From Amycolatopsis palatopharyngis (GTDB lineage Bacteria; Actinomycetota; Actinomycetes; Mycobacteriales; Pseudonocardiaceae), in contig NZ_PQHZ01000039.1 of NCBI RefSeq assembly GCF_003385185.1, positions 1 through 61,609 of the forward strand: 61,609 bases of DNA, in the 5' to 3' direction. Below are positions 42,719 to 52,027 of this stretch, piece by piece. The first letter of the stretch is position 1, and each line of letters opens with the position of its first letter. Both the position numbers and the translations under genes were made by a program. The notes under the pieces were generated by a model. That model saw nothing but the letters and a program-made list of their open reading frames with translations, searched no databases and was not told the origin of the DNA.

Positions 42719-43309
42719 ATGCCTCTGCAGGCACTGAACACCTTGCATATGCACCAGAAGGTCACCTTCATGGTGAACCGGTACGAGATCTTCGCCGATG
42801 ACGGAAACGGGGCACCTGGCGACCTGATCGCCTTCGTCGAACAGAAACGGATGAAGCTCAAGGAGCAGGTGACGATCTACACGGACAGCACGAAGTCCCG
42901 CGAACTCGCGGGCTTCCGCGCCCGCAAGATGATCGACCTCGGCAGCGGTTACGACATCCTGGACGGCGAGGGCAACGCCATCGGTCTGTTCCGCAAGGAC
43001 TTCAAGAAGTCACTCACCAGCTCCACCTGGCACCTGGAACAGCCGGGGCAGCCGCCGATCACCGGTAGCGAGCGTAGTTCGGGGATCGCGATCCTGCGGC
43101 GGCTGTGGAACTTCATCCCGCTGATCGAGAACCTCCCGTTCCCGTTCCGCTATCACTTCGACTTCGCCCGCGAAGGCAAGCAGAGTTTCAGCGTGGACAA
43201 GAACACCTGGATCCGCGACCACTACACGATCCGGATCGAGGACTCGGCGCTCGACCGGCGGCTGGTCATCGCACAGGCCGTCGCCGTCGACGCGCTCCAG
43301 GCCCGCTAG
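42719..43309 (+). CDS. LURP-one-related (tubby-like) protein
   Basis: 196 residues resembling the LOR/DUF567 fold also found in phospholipid scramblases (MVNRYEIFADDGN, FRARKMIDLGSGYDILDGEGNAIGLFRKDF). AAAGGAAAG precedes the ATG. Function in bacteria is unknown; probably co-transcribed with the S10 peptidase gene. Confidence 0.82.
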   Translation: MPLQALNTLHMHQKVTFMVNRYEIFADDGNGAPGDLIAFVEQKRMKLKEQVTIYTDSTKSRELAGFRARKMIDLGSGYDILDGEGNAIGLFRKDFKKSLTSSTWHLEQPGQPPITGSERSSGIAILRRLWNFIPLIENLPFPFRYHFDFAREGKQSFSVDKNTWIRDHYTIRIEDSALDRRLVIAQAVAVDALQAR

Positions 43310-43326
43310 GGCGCGAAACCAAACGC

Positions 43327-43366
43327 CGAATGGCGTTCTCCGGAGTAAACCGGAGAACGCCATTCG
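43327..43366. terminator. Strong bidirectional terminator hairpin
   Basis: A perfect 17-bp stem (43327-43343 with 43350-43366) with a 6-nt loop AGTAAA, between the convergent LURP-one and subtilase genes. No T-tract, as common in this genome type. Confidence 0.8.
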
Positions 43367-43382
43367 GATCGAAACCAGCCGA

Positions 43383-45122
43383 TCAGCCGCGCGCGTAGCG
43401 CTTGCCGCTGGTCACCGCTGCCCAGGCATCGACGGCACCGTGGCCGTAGAAACCGTTGAACTCGGGCGTGCCAGCACAGGTCGCGGTGTACGACTCGTCC
43501 CTGCCCTCGTCGAGGTAGTCGACGGTCCGCGGGACCGGGCAGGCGATGTCGGCCGCGGTGCCCTCGAGGACCCGCTGCACCGCGTCCGGCCGCATTCCGA
43601 AGCCGCCCCACCTTGCCTTGCCGTACTCGGACACGATCAGTGCCGCGACACCACTGGCGTGCGGCGCGGCCATCGAGGTGCCCTGCAGCCACTGGTAGTA
43701 GCCGACGCGGCCGTCCTCCGCCGTCGCCTTACGCACCCCGAGCTGCGTGCCGAGGTCCGTGATGTCGCCGTTCTCGTCGACCGTGCCATCGGCCACCGCT
43801 ATGTTGTGCGGGTAGGCCGAGAGGATCAGGTTCTCGTTGGTGCGGTACCAGTCCGTGCCGAAGTAATCGCGGTAGTACCCACCTGGTGCGGATACCGAGA
43901 TCTGCTCGGTGCCGTAGTTGGAGTAATCCGCCTTCGCCTGCGATGGGCCGAACGCGGCCACGGTGATCGTGTGGTCGCCCTCCACCGGCATCGTCAGGCA
44001 GGAACTGTTGTCGATCTCCCGGTCGTGCTCGTTGCCTGCCGGGAAGTTCGGGCTGCTGGAGTCCGGCTTCGGGTCGCCGAGATCGCTGTGCGAGTTGCCC
44101 AGCGAAACCACCTTCGTCACACCCTTGCGGTGCGCGTAGCTCAGGGCGCGGTTGACGGCCTCGACCGTCGTACGCTGCGCCTGCTGCTGTTCCGGGGTGT
44201 CGGCCGGGTTCGCGGCGCAGTTGTACAGCCACGGGTCGATGTAGAACGACATGTTGATCACGTCGATGCCCGCGTCACCGGCGTAGGTGATCGCGTCGAC
44301 CGAGGGCTGCAGGAAGAAGTAGCCCGAGTCCTGGCCCGCGCGCAGGTTCGCCAGCGTCACGCCAGGGGCGACCCCGGAGAGGCCGAAGCCGTTTGCCGCG
44401 GCGCCGATCGTGCCCGCGACGTGTGTGCCGTGGCCGTTGCCGTCGTGGTCCACCGGGTCGATACAACCGCGGAACTCACACGGCCCGTCGACCTCGTTGC
44501 CGTTCTCGTCCGCGGGGATGTCCCGGACGAAGTTGCGGGAGATCCCCTTGTTGAAGTTGGGCGCGATGTCCGGGTGCGAGCCGTCCACACCGGTGTCGAT
44601 GATGCCGACCCTGACCCGCTTGTCGCCGGGCTGCACGGTGCGCGCCATATCCGAGCGGACCGACTTCAGGCCCCACAGCTCCTCGTCGAGCGGGTCGGTG
44701 CCGACCGGCTCAGCGGCGGGCTTCGGCCCGTTCGGCGCCTTGTTCGGCGCGACGCGCCGGTTCTCCTTCTCGACCTCGTCCGGCGCAGGGCCACCCGCGC
44801 GCTTCGGGGCCTGCCCGATGGGACGCGCCTCGGCCGCACCGAACACGGCCGGATCGTCCGACATGCGCTCGGTGAAGCCCTGCTCGGGCGCGGTCGCGGT
44901 GATCAGGCCGACGGCCCTGTTCGTTCGGACGACGGTTCCGCCCGCGGCACGAACAGCCCGCTCGGCCGCGAACACGCTCTGTCCCTCGGCTGCCAGCACG
45001 GTGAACTCGGTGGCCGGGCCGGACAGTTGCGGTTGTGCCGCAGCCGTCGGTGCGGCGAAGCCGGCGATGCCACCCACCAGCGGCACGGTCAGTGCCGCCA
45101 GCAGAAGTCTGGATCTTCTCAC
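43383..45122 (-). CDS. Secreted subtilisin-like (S8) serine protease
   Basis: 579 residues from GTG 45122 (GGAGGA upstream). Signal peptide to about residue 29 (FAAPTAAAQ), a propeptide-like region to about 140, then the S8 domain with Asp176 (IIDTGVD), His231 (HGTHVAGT) and Ser483 (GTSMAAPH). Cys pairs suggest disulfides. No wall anchor or C-terminal domain is seen, so it is probably released. Confidence 0.93.
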   Translation of the reverse strand: MRRSRLLLAALTVPLVGGIAGFAAPTAAAQPQLSGPATEFTVLAAEGQSVFAAERAVRAAGGTVVRTNRAVGLITATAPEQGFTERMSDDPAVFGAAEARPIGQAPKRAGGPAPDEVEKENRRVAPNKAPNGPKPAAEPVGTDPLDEELWGLKSVRSDMARTVQPGDKRVRVGIIDTGVDGSHPDIAPNFNKGISRNFVRDIPADENGNEVDGPCEFRGCIDPVDHDGNGHGTHVAGTIGAAANGFGLSGVAPGVTLANLRAGQDSGYFFLQPSVDAITYAGDAGIDVINMSFYIDPWLYNCAANPADTPEQQQAQRTTVEAVNRALSYAHRKGVTKVVSLGNSHSDLGDPKPDSSSPNFPAGNEHDREIDNSSCLTMPVEGDHTITVAAFGPSQAKADYSNYGTEQISVSAPGGYYRDYFGTDWYRTNENLILSAYPHNIAVADGTVDENGDITDLGTQLGVRKATAEDGRVGYYQWLQGTSMAAPHASGVAALIVSEYGKARWGGFGMRPDAVQRVLEGTAADIACPVPRTVDYLDEGRDESYTATCAGTPEFNGFYGHGAVDAWAAVTSGKRYARG

Positions 45123-45240
45123 GCGGTTTCCTCCTCGAGAATGGTGAGAAGAACCTACTGAGAGATACACGCGTGAGCCGGAAGTTCCGACGAAAGTAGC
45201 GGGTCCGTTCGGCCTATTCGGACACCCGTACAACCCGCCG

Positions 45241-45368
45241 CGCTTTCCCGGGAAAGCGGCGTGGTTTCGCCGCGCACCTGTTCGCACTTTCCCGGGAAAG
45301 CGCGCGAGGAAAAGCCCCTGAGCTGGGGCGGGGACTCGGCGGAGTCGCACTTTCCCGGGAAAGTGCGA
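45241..45368. repeat. Family B palindrome array, three copies
   Basis: Core CTTTCCCGGGAAAG at 45241-45258, 45284-45303 and 45347-45366, with arms GC(A/G)C and G(C/T)GC varying. The 43-nt stretch between copies two and three (AAAGCCCCTGAGCTG) resembles that between the copies at 61498-61580 (AAACCCCTGACCTG), so the composite is repeated. It fills the gap between the subtilase and ppx. Confidence 0.85.
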
Positions 45369-45404
45369 TTCCTGGGGGCGCGGTGGGCTTCGGGCGGGCC
45401 GGAA

Positions 45405-46358
45405 TCAGGCCAGGGAGAGAGCGATTCCGTCGAGGATGTCGTGCTCGCTGACCACCAGATCGCTCGGACCGCCACGGGCCGCGAACTGTTCGGCGAGGAC
45501 CTGGACGATCACCGCTCCGCCACCGATGACGTCCACCCGTCCTGGATGGATCACCGGATTCGCCGCCCTGGTCTCGTGATCCACGCTCAGCAGCCGCTGC
45601 GCGAGCGAGTCGATCTCGTTGCGGGACAACCGGTAGAGGTGGGTGCGCTCGGAGTCGTACTCCGGCAACTCCTGTGCCACCGCGGCCAGGGTTGTGACCG
45701 TTCCCGCCACTCCGATCCAGGTCTGCGCCTTGGCGACATCCACGACACCGAAAGCGTCCTCGAGTACCGAACCGGCCAGCTCACGAGCCGCGGCGACCTC
45801 GTCGCCTGTCGTCGGATCCGAAAGCAGCGTGCGCTCGGTGATCCGGACACAACCGATGTCCACCGACCGTGCGGAGATGACGTCGACACTCCTGCCGTCC
45901 CAGTTGCCCAGCACGAGTTCGGTGGAGCCGCCACCGACGTCGACCACCAGGAACGGGCCGTCGTCGGGCTCCTGCTCCCCGACGGCACCCGCGAAGGACA
46001 GCCGCGCCTCCTCGTCGCCGGTGATCACCTCGGCCTCGACCCCGAGCACTTCGCGGGTCATGGCGAAGAACTCGTCGCGGTTCGCGGCGTCCCGAGTCGC
46101 CGAGGTGGCGACCATCCGCACCTTCTCGGCACCCTTGCGCCGGGCGGCGATCGTGTAGTCGACAAGCGCCGCGCGAGTGCGCTCCAGCGCCTCGGGCGCG
46201 AGCCGCCCGGTGGCGTCGACACCCTGGCCGAGCCGGACGATCCGCATCTCCCGATGCAGATCGCGCAGGTCGACAGTGCCGTCGTGCCGAATGGTCAGCT
46301 CGGCGACCAGCAGACGGATCGAGTTGGTTCCACAGTCGATGGCGGCTACGCGAGGCAT
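45405..46358 (-). CDS. ppx: Ppx/GppA phosphatase (exopolyphosphatase)
   Basis: 317 residues with ASKHA ATPase-fold motifs AAIDCGTNSIRLLVAEL, TSATRDAANRDEF, LVVDVGGGSTELVLG and HPGRVDVIGGGAVI. Degrades polyphosphate or pppGpp. Gene order with DUF501, FtsB-like and eno is conserved with M. tuberculosis (Rv1026 to Rv1023). Confidence 0.92.
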   Translation of the reverse strand: MPRVAAIDCGTNSIRLLVAELTIRHDGTVDLRDLHREMRIVRLGQGVDATGRLAPEALERTRAALVDYTIAARRKGAEKVRMVATSATRDAANRDEFFAMTREVLGVEAEVITGDEEARLSFAGAVGEQEPDDGPFLVVDVGGGSTELVLGNWDGRSVDVISARSVDIGCVRITERTLLSDPTTGDEVAAARELAGSVLEDAFGVVDVAKAQTWIGVAGTVTTLAAVAQELPEYDSERTHLYRLSRNEIDSLAQRLLSVDHETRAANPVIHPGRVDVIGGGAVIVQVLAEQFAARGGPSDLVVSEHDILDGIALSLA

Positions 46359-46382
46359 GCCGTCACCCTAACCGGCACAGCG

Positions 46383-47756
46383 TCACGTGGTCGGCGTGGC
46401 GGTCTCCGTGGCCTCGGTGTCGTCGGTGTTCCCGGTGTCGTCCCTGTTCTCCTCGGTGCCGGACGGCTGCTCGCGCAGCTTGTCCGTCATACCGTCGCCG
46501 TCGGAGTCCTCATCGCACGGGGGTAGCTCGTCACCGGACTCCTCCCCGGACTGGTCCGTCGAGGAGTCGGTCTCCGGCTCACCCGTCTCCTCCTCGACCG
46601 GAACCGGCTCGCAGGTTTTGGCGGGATCGTCGGTGGACGGGGGTGGCGTGTCCGTTTCGTCGTCGGAAGGTGGTGTCGTCGACGGATCCGGATCCTTTGT
46701 GGAGGATGGCGGCGGCTCCGGCTCGGACCCGTCCTCCGACGGCGCGATCACCTCGGGCGGGAGCTTCGTACCCGGCTCGCTGCTCGGCATGTCGGCACGC
46801 GGCTGCCCGGTCGGGCTCGGGGCCGGGGATGTGCTGCCGGCGACCGGGGGTGCCGTCGGTTCGGGAGCGCCGGTGGTGGTGGCGTTGCTGGTGGTGCCGG
46901 TGGGAACGGTGCTGTCAGGCGTGGGGGTGACGCCCTCGCGATAGGCCTTCGCCCAGAGGATGACGGTGTTCACGTAGGTGTCGGAGTGGTTGTAGCGGTA
47001 GATCGCGGCGCGGAGTTGCTCGGGGTCGGTGAGGTCGAAGCCGCCGGAGCAGAGGTAGCGGGCGCTGGCGAGGGCGGCATCGTAGATGTTGTTGGGGTCG
47101 GCGGCGCCGTCGTCGGTGCCGTCGGCGGCGTAGTGGACCCAGGTGGAGGGGATGAACTGGGTGGGGCCGACCGCGCGGTCCCACACGGTGTCGCCGTCGT
47201 GACGGCCGCCGTCGGTGTCACGGATGGCGGCGACGGGACCGATACCGTTGAGCACCGGGCCGAGGATCGGCTCTCGCGTAGTGCCCTGGGCGTCGACATA
47301 GCCGCCGCGGGCGTGGTTGGACTCGATGCGGCCGATGCTGGCGATCAGGGCCCAGTCGATCCCGCAGCCGGGCTGCTCGGCGGCCATCCGCTCGGCGGCA
47401 TTGCGGTAAGCCTTCAACGCCGATCCCGGAATCCCCAACGGACCTGTCGAGGGTTCGGGCAGCTCATAGGCGGGCAGCGTCTGTGGCTGCGCGGCATCGG
47501 GCAGGCTGCCGTTGACCGCGACCGGCGTGAGCCCGGTGTCGTAGCCACCCTGCAACGCGAGGACATCGGAGCTGCCCGGAGCGTCGTTGATGTTCTGGAC
47601 GCTGGCCAGGTTGACCCAGCTGGCCGCCCCACCGGTCGCCGCGACCGCGGGCAGTACCGCGAGGGTGCCGGCCAATGCGGCACTGGCGGCCTTGTGGCGC
47701 ACTGCAGCCTTTCGGACCGCACCGCTCACCGCTTTGGGCCCTCGATAAACCCGCAC
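46383..47756 (-). CDS. Secreted lytic transglycosylase with long acidic Pro/Thr/Ser tail
   Basis: 457 residues from GTG 47756 (GGGGAGG 10 nt upstream; an earlier in-frame ATG at 47909 is less likely). Hydrophobic export segment near residues 25-45, then the transglycosylase domain with catalytic Glu in IGRIESNHA and VWDRAVGPTQFIPSTW, then about 150 residues rich in Pro/Thr/Ser/Glu ending with an acidic DSDGDGMTDKL segment (calcium-loop-like). It is a paralogue of the LpqU-like gene at 53416. Confidence 0.85.
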   Translation of the reverse strand: MRVYRGPKAVSGAVRKAAVRHKAASAALAGTLAVLPAVAATGGAASWVNLASVQNINDAPGSSDVLALQGGYDTGLTPVAVNGSLPDAAQPQTLPAYELPEPSTGPLGIPGSALKAYRNAAERMAAEQPGCGIDWALIASIGRIESNHARGGYVDAQGTTREPILGPVLNGIGPVAAIRDTDGGRHDGDTVWDRAVGPTQFIPSTWVHYAADGTDDGAADPNNIYDAALASARYLCSGGFDLTDPEQLRAAIYRYNHSDTYVNTVILWAKAYREGVTPTPDSTVPTGTTSNATTTGAPEPTAPPVAGSTSPAPSPTGQPRADMPSSEPGTKLPPEVIAPSEDGSEPEPPPSSTKDPDPSTTPPSDDETDTPPPSTDDPAKTCEPVPVEEETGEPETDSSTDQSGEESGDELPPCDEDSDGDGMTDKLREQPSGTEENRDDTGNTDDTEATETATPTT

Positions 47757-47941
47757 GCCCCGGCCTCCCCTGACGAACACTCGAACCTGTCCGGAATCCC
47801 GATACTCGTCCGCTCGGTGTGAAGCCCCCGTAGCCGGACCCTGACAGACTCGCACCCGGCCGCCTTCGAACGAAGTTCCCGCTGGAAATTCGCCGGCGAA
47901 TTGCTCCATCTGGAGCAGTGCCCCCGACTGCGGCGGGATTG

Positions 47942-48460
47942 TTACGTCGCCGTGTCCACCGCACAGTCACCGGACGGCCATTCCTCGCTCAACAGCCGCA
48001 CGGTCTCGTCGCCGAACGGGTTCACCCCTGGCCCCTTCGCGAGGGTGTGCGCCAGATGGACGTGCAGGCACTTGACCCGTCCCGGCATCCCGCCCGCCGT
48101 CACCTCGTGCCCGAGCGACTCGATGGCGTCACGCTCGGCGAGGTACGACTCGTGGGCGCGCTGGTAGGCCGCGGCCAGTTCGGGGTCCTCGGCCAGCCGG
48201 TCGGTCATCTCCCGCATCACACCGGAGGCCTCCAGCTTTCCGACAAGTGAGGCCAGGCGCGGGCAGGTCAGGTAGTACAAGGTCGGGAAGGGGGTGCCGT
48301 TCTCCAGCCGCGGACTGGTCTGCACCACGCAGGGATGGCCGCTGGGGCAGCGCGCGGCGACCGCCCGCAGCGCCCTCGGCGGCCTGCCGAGTTGCTGCGC
48401 GATCACCTCCCGGTCCTGCTCGCTGACCGGTTCGAACTGCTGCTCCTCGCTGTTACTCAC
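47942..48460 (-). CDS. DUF501 protein
   Basis: 172 residues with the DUF501 hallmarks (QLGRPPRALRAVAARCPSGHPCVVQTSPRLENGTPFPTLYYLTCP and GMPGRVKCLHVHLAH). Conserved Cys and His could bind a metal. Function unknown; always found with FtsB-like and enolase genes in actinobacteria. GTG start. Confidence 0.9.
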   Translation of the reverse strand: MSNSEEQQFEPVSEQDREVIAQQLGRPPRALRAVAARCPSGHPCVVQTSPRLENGTPFPTLYYLTCPRLASLVGKLEASGVMREMTDRLAEDPELAAAYQRAHESYLAERDAIESLGHEVTAGGMPGRVKCLHVHLAHTLAKGPGVNPFGDETVRLLSEEWPSGDCAVDTAT

Positions 48461-48572
48461 GCGGGAAGGTTAGCCGCGTGGCGCCCCGGCGGTTCCGAGT
48501 GGTTCCGCGCGAGCACCGGCGCGGGGCGTCCACGCCGTGTGAGACGTGGGCCTGCGGCAGTCCCGGCAGTCC

Positions 48573-49115
48573 CTACCGGCCGGCCGTGCCTTCCCACAGA
48601 CGCTGGTACCAGGCGCCGTCCACTTCCGGCTTCTGCCCGGGCGGGGGTTGCTCCGCCTCCCGCTTGTCCTCTGGCAACTGCACCAGGTACGGCGTCTCGC
48701 CCGGCATCACGTAGCGAAGCCTGCGCCTGGCCTCGGCCTCGATCTGCGCCGGATCCTCCACCTGGGCCTTGCGTCGCTCCCACTCGGCGACCTCTGCCTC
48801 GAGTTCCGCCTGCCGCTGTTCCTGCACGATCATGTCGGAGCGCTGGGTCAGGTACGTACGCAGCGGCACGGCGACGGTGAAGGCCAGTGCGCACACCACG
48901 ATGGCCGCCACCGCCGCCCGCCTCGTGTTGGAGAGGCCGAGCACCTTGGCCGCGCTGGAGGCACGAGTCGCGTTCAGACCCTTCCTGAGCCGGGCCCGCC
49001 TGCCGACACGCCGGGTCCAGTCGCGCTGGGTCCGTTCGCGCTCAGGACGGCGTGGGGACGAACTCTGCGCCCGTCCCCCGCCGCGCCGGCTCCGCGGCCT
49101 GCCCCGCTCCGCCAC
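48573..49115 (-). CDS. ftsB: FtsB/DivIC septum formation initiator protein
   Basis: 180 residues: basic cytoplasmic tail, one span at about residues 65-85, then a coiled coil (RSDMIVQEQRQAELEAEVAEWERRKAQVEDPAQIEAEARRRL) and a short outer tail. Part of the FtsQBL divisome subcomplex. Six nt after the eno stop, so co-transcribed. Confidence 0.87.
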   Translation of the reverse strand: MAERGRPRSRRGGGRAQSSSPRRPERERTQRDWTRRVGRRARLRKGLNATRASSAAKVLGLSNTRRAAVAAIVVCALAFTVAVPLRTYLTQRSDMIVQEQRQAELEAEVAEWERRKAQVEDPAQIEAEARRRLRYVMPGETPYLVQLPEDKREAEQPPPGQKPEVDGAWYQRLWEGTAGR

Positions 49116-49121
49116 GGCGGA

Positions 49122-50408
49122 TCAGCCCTCGGGGGTGAATCTCGGGAAGGCCAGATCTCCGGCATAACGAGCCGCGTCCCCGAGGGTCTCCTCGATCCGC
49201 AGCAGCTGGTTGTACTTCGCGACCCGCTCACCGCGAGCAGGCGCGCCGGTCTTGATCTGGCCGACCCCGGTCGCGACGGCGAGGTCGGCGATCGTCGTGT
49301 CCTCGGTCTCGCCGGAACGGTGGCTCATCATGCTCTTGTAGCCATAGGAAGTGGCCAGCGACACCGCGTCCAGGGTCTCGGACAGCGTGCCGATCTGGTT
49401 GACCTTCACCAGCAGCGCGTTGGCGGCGCGGCGGGTGATGCCCTCCTCGAGCCGGTCCGGGTTGGTGACGAACAGGTCGTCGCCCACGAGCTGCACGCGC
49501 TCGCCCAGCTCGGCGGTCATCCGGACCCAGCCGTCCCAGTCGTCCTCACCGAGCGGGTCCTCGATCGAGACGAGCGGATACGCATCGACCAGCTCGGTGT
49601 AGTAGCCGATGAGCTGCTCGGCACTGCGTTTGCTGCCCTCGAAGGTGTAGGCGCCGTCGGAGAAGAACTCGGTCGCGGCGACGTCGAGCGCGAGCGCCAC
49701 GTCGCGGCCGGGGACGTAGCCCGCCTTTTCGATGGCCGTGAGGATGATGTCGAGCGCCTCGCGGTTGTTCGCCAGGCTCGGCGCGAAGCCGCCCTCGTCA
49801 CCGAGACCGGTGGAAAGGCCGCGGCCCTTCAGCACGGACTTGAGCGAGTGGTAGACCTCGGTGCCCCAGCGCAGCGCCTCGCGGAAGGACTCCGCGCCGA
49901 TCGGCGCGATCATGAACTCCTGGATGTCCACGTCGGTGTCGGCATGTGCGCCACCGTTGAGGATGTTGAGCATCGGCACGGGAAGCACGTGCGCGTTCGG
50001 CCCGCCGAGGTAGCGGAACAGCTCCAGTTCACACGAGTCGGCCGCCGCCTTCGCCACTGCCAGCGATACGCCGAGGATGGCGTTGGCGCCCAGGCGCGAC
50101 TTGTCCGGAGTGCCGTCCAGGTCGACCAGCTTCTGGTCCACGATCCGCTGGTCGACGGCGTCGACGCCGACCAGGTCGGGGCCGATCTCGTCGAGCACGG
50201 CGGCCACCGCGCGTTCGACACCCTTGCCGAGATAGCGGCCGCTGTCACCGTCGCGCAGTTCGACGGCCTCGTACTCCCCGGTCGAAGCCCCGGAGGGCAC
50301 CGCAGCACGTGCGAGCGTTCCGTCGTCGAGAGCCACCTCCACCTCGACGGTCGGATTGCCCCGCGAGTCCAGAATCTCACGGGCGCCTACCTGCTCGATG
50401 ACAGCCAC
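49122..50408 (-). CDS. eno: Enolase
   Basis: Converts 2-phosphoglycerate to phosphoenolpyruvate. 428 residues, standard length, with ARAAVPSGASTGEYEA, GDEGGFAP, SIEDPLGEDDWDGW and SHRSGETEDTTIADLAV containing catalytic and Mg-binding residues. GTG 50408 start with GAGGAG upstream; the open frame upstream is not part of the protein. Confidence 0.97.
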   Translation of the reverse strand: MAVIEQVGAREILDSRGNPTVEVEVALDDGTLARAAVPSGASTGEYEAVELRDGDSGRYLGKGVERAVAAVLDEIGPDLVGVDAVDQRIVDQKLVDLDGTPDKSRLGANAILGVSLAVAKAAADSCELELFRYLGGPNAHVLPVPMLNILNGGAHADTDVDIQEFMIAPIGAESFREALRWGTEVYHSLKSVLKGRGLSTGLGDEGGFAPSLANNREALDIILTAIEKAGYVPGRDVALALDVAATEFFSDGAYTFEGSKRSAEQLIGYYTELVDAYPLVSIEDPLGEDDWDGWVRMTAELGERVQLVGDDLFVTNPDRLEEGITRRAANALLVKVNQIGTLSETLDAVSLATSYGYKSMMSHRSGETEDTTIADLAVATGVGQIKTGAPARGERVAKYNQLLRIEETLGDAARYAGDLAFPRFTPEG

Positions 50409-50534
50409 GCCTTGCTCCTCACCCGGTTGTGCCAAGCCAGTTCGAACCAAGCGTAGCGGCCATCGATGATCACCCGTTGGAGGCACGCAGGCTCGTCGCG
50501 CCAGGACGAGCGGGAGGTGATGGAGGTCACCGCC

Positions 50535-51020
50535 TCAGTCGGGCCGTACTTCCTGCCAGCCGGTCGGCAGGTCGACCGTGTCGGAGATCCACTGCCAGAA
50601 CGCCCAGTTGTTGCCGCCACAGTCCTGCACGGTGAACAGCCGCGCGCCGTAGGGCTGGTCCTGGGGCTGGGAGACCTCGGCCTGCTCGCTGAGCGCCGCG
50701 CACACCCGCTCGTACTGGGCGTCGACGTCGTCCACGTAGATGACGTTGAGCTGGCCGACCGGTCCGTCGACGCCCTTGCCATCCCAGTAGTCCGAGCCGA
50801 CGCCGGTCAGCTGGATCTCCGCGGTGCCAGCCAGGAGGGTGGCCTGGAAGATCGCGCCTGCCGAGTCCACGTATCGCACCTTCTCGGTGAAACCGAATAC
50901 GCGGGTCAACCACTCGACGGCCGCGTTGGCGTCGGCGTAGTACAGGTACGGCGCCAGTCCGAGGTAGCGCGGCGCCGACTCGGTGTTCTCGGGGTCCGTC
51001 ATGGCGGACAAGTTCATCAC
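50535..51020 (-). CDS. VOC-family (glyoxalase-like) protein
   Basis: 161 residues with a VOC fold (LAPYLYYADANAAVEWLTRVFGF, IYVDDVDAQYERV, GARLFTVQDCGGNNWAFWQW). Possible metalloenzyme or antibiotic-binding protein; no specific function evident. Start ATG 51020 or 51002; neither has a clear SD. Confidence 0.8.
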   Translation of the reverse strand: MMNLSAMTDPENTESAPRYLGLAPYLYYADANAAVEWLTRVFGFTEKVRYVDSAGAIFQATLLAGTAEIQLTGVGSDYWDGKGVDGPVGQLNVIYVDDVDAQYERVCAALSEQAEVSQPQDQPYGARLFTVQDCGGNNWAFWQWISDTVDLPTGWQEVRPD

Positions 51021-51053
51021 ACCTGATTCATCCGCTCGTACCTGACCCGCGGG

Positions 51054-51938
51054 TCACGCGCAACTGTTGCCGAAATTCATCGGCCGGGAGTGGTCGAAAT
51101 ACGTGCCAGGCCCACGTCCTTCGGGCAGTCCGGTGAACTCCGACTCGCTGTACGCGGGCGCCAGCAGACCGCGACGGGTCGGCTCGCACGCCATGGAGTA
51201 GACGCCGATCTGCCCGCCGCCGAAGGCGATCCCCTGATCCCGCTCGTACCACCGAGGACCGGTGCGCACGTCGTAGTCGACGTCGGCCCTGACCATCGCG
51301 ACCAGATCGAGCGGCGCGGCGGGCCGTGCCTGCTCACCGGGGTCGAAAGCGTAGGCGAAGACGTAGTTCGTGCGAATCCGCAACGCACCGTCCGCGCCTT
51401 CCTCGGCCCACATCCTGCCGCTGACCTTCGGCTCCGCGGGCAACAGCCGGAAGCGCGGATCGATGCGGGTGGCAAGCGTTCCTGGCCCGCGATCACCCTC
51501 GCCCGCGAACTCGGCGCGGCGCGCCTCCCGCTCGGCGGGTGCCAGCATGGACAGGTAGGGCTCCACGTCACCGCCCTCGATGACCGAGCGCTCCAGTCGC
51601 GACACGACCAGCAGTTCGCGTACGTCCGCAAGTGCCGCCGCGACCTCCGCGGCCGAATGCTCGCCGACCGGCGTGGCCTCCGGCAGCACTATCCCGGCCG
51701 CGCCGTCCGGCCAGTCCTGTGCCGGGGTCCCGGCGAACGGATCCTCCCGGTCCAGCACCCAGGCCTGCCGGTCGCCAGCGGAGCCACCGGACGCGGGTTC
51801 GTCACTGTTCCAGCGGGCCAACTGGAATCCGCCCGCTGCGACCGCCAGAACGATCCCGGCCAGCAGGGCGTAACGCACCGATCGGAAGCGCCGCCCCGAA
51901 TCGGCGCCGGGCGCGACCTCCCTACGCGCACCATGCAC
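51054..51938 (-). CDS. Membrane-anchored extracytoplasmic protein of unknown function
   Basis: 294 residues from GTG 51938 (GGAGG 5 nt upstream). Short basic N-terminus, one span at about residues 24-46, then a mostly acidic outer domain with one Cys pair (MACEPTRRG and GNSCA) near the C-terminus. Not recognised; conserved-looking, and placed in the eno-lpqU insertion. Confidence 0.7.
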   Translation of the reverse strand: MHGARREVAPGADSGRRFRSVRYALLAGIVLAVAAGGFQLARWNSDEPASGGSAGDRQAWVLDREDPFAGTPAQDWPDGAAGIVLPEATPVGEHSAAEVAAALADVRELLVVSRLERSVIEGGDVEPYLSMLAPAEREARRAEFAGEGDRGPGTLATRIDPRFRLLPAEPKVSGRMWAEEGADGALRIRTNYVFAYAFDPGEQARPAAPLDLVAMVRADVDYDVRTGPRWYERDQGIAFGGGQIGVYSMACEPTRRGLLAPAYSESEFTGLPEGRGPGTYFDHSRPMNFGNSCA

Positions 51939-52027
51939 GAAGTCCTCCCAGTTCGGTTTCGCTTGGTGATCGGCACTGCTGTCAAGGGTGTTAGCGGGTC
52001 GTGGAAGACGGTAACGTCGATCGGACC

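Noticed and set aside
43440..45161. 573-codon plus-strand frame
   Set aside because: Antisense of the subtilase; a product of high GC.
45241..45368. CRISPR-like array
   Set aside because: Only two or three units per site, each a perfect palindrome with unequal spacers, and no cas genes.
48546..50456. 636-codon plus-strand frame
   Set aside because: Antisense of ftsB and enolase, both secure genes on the other strand.
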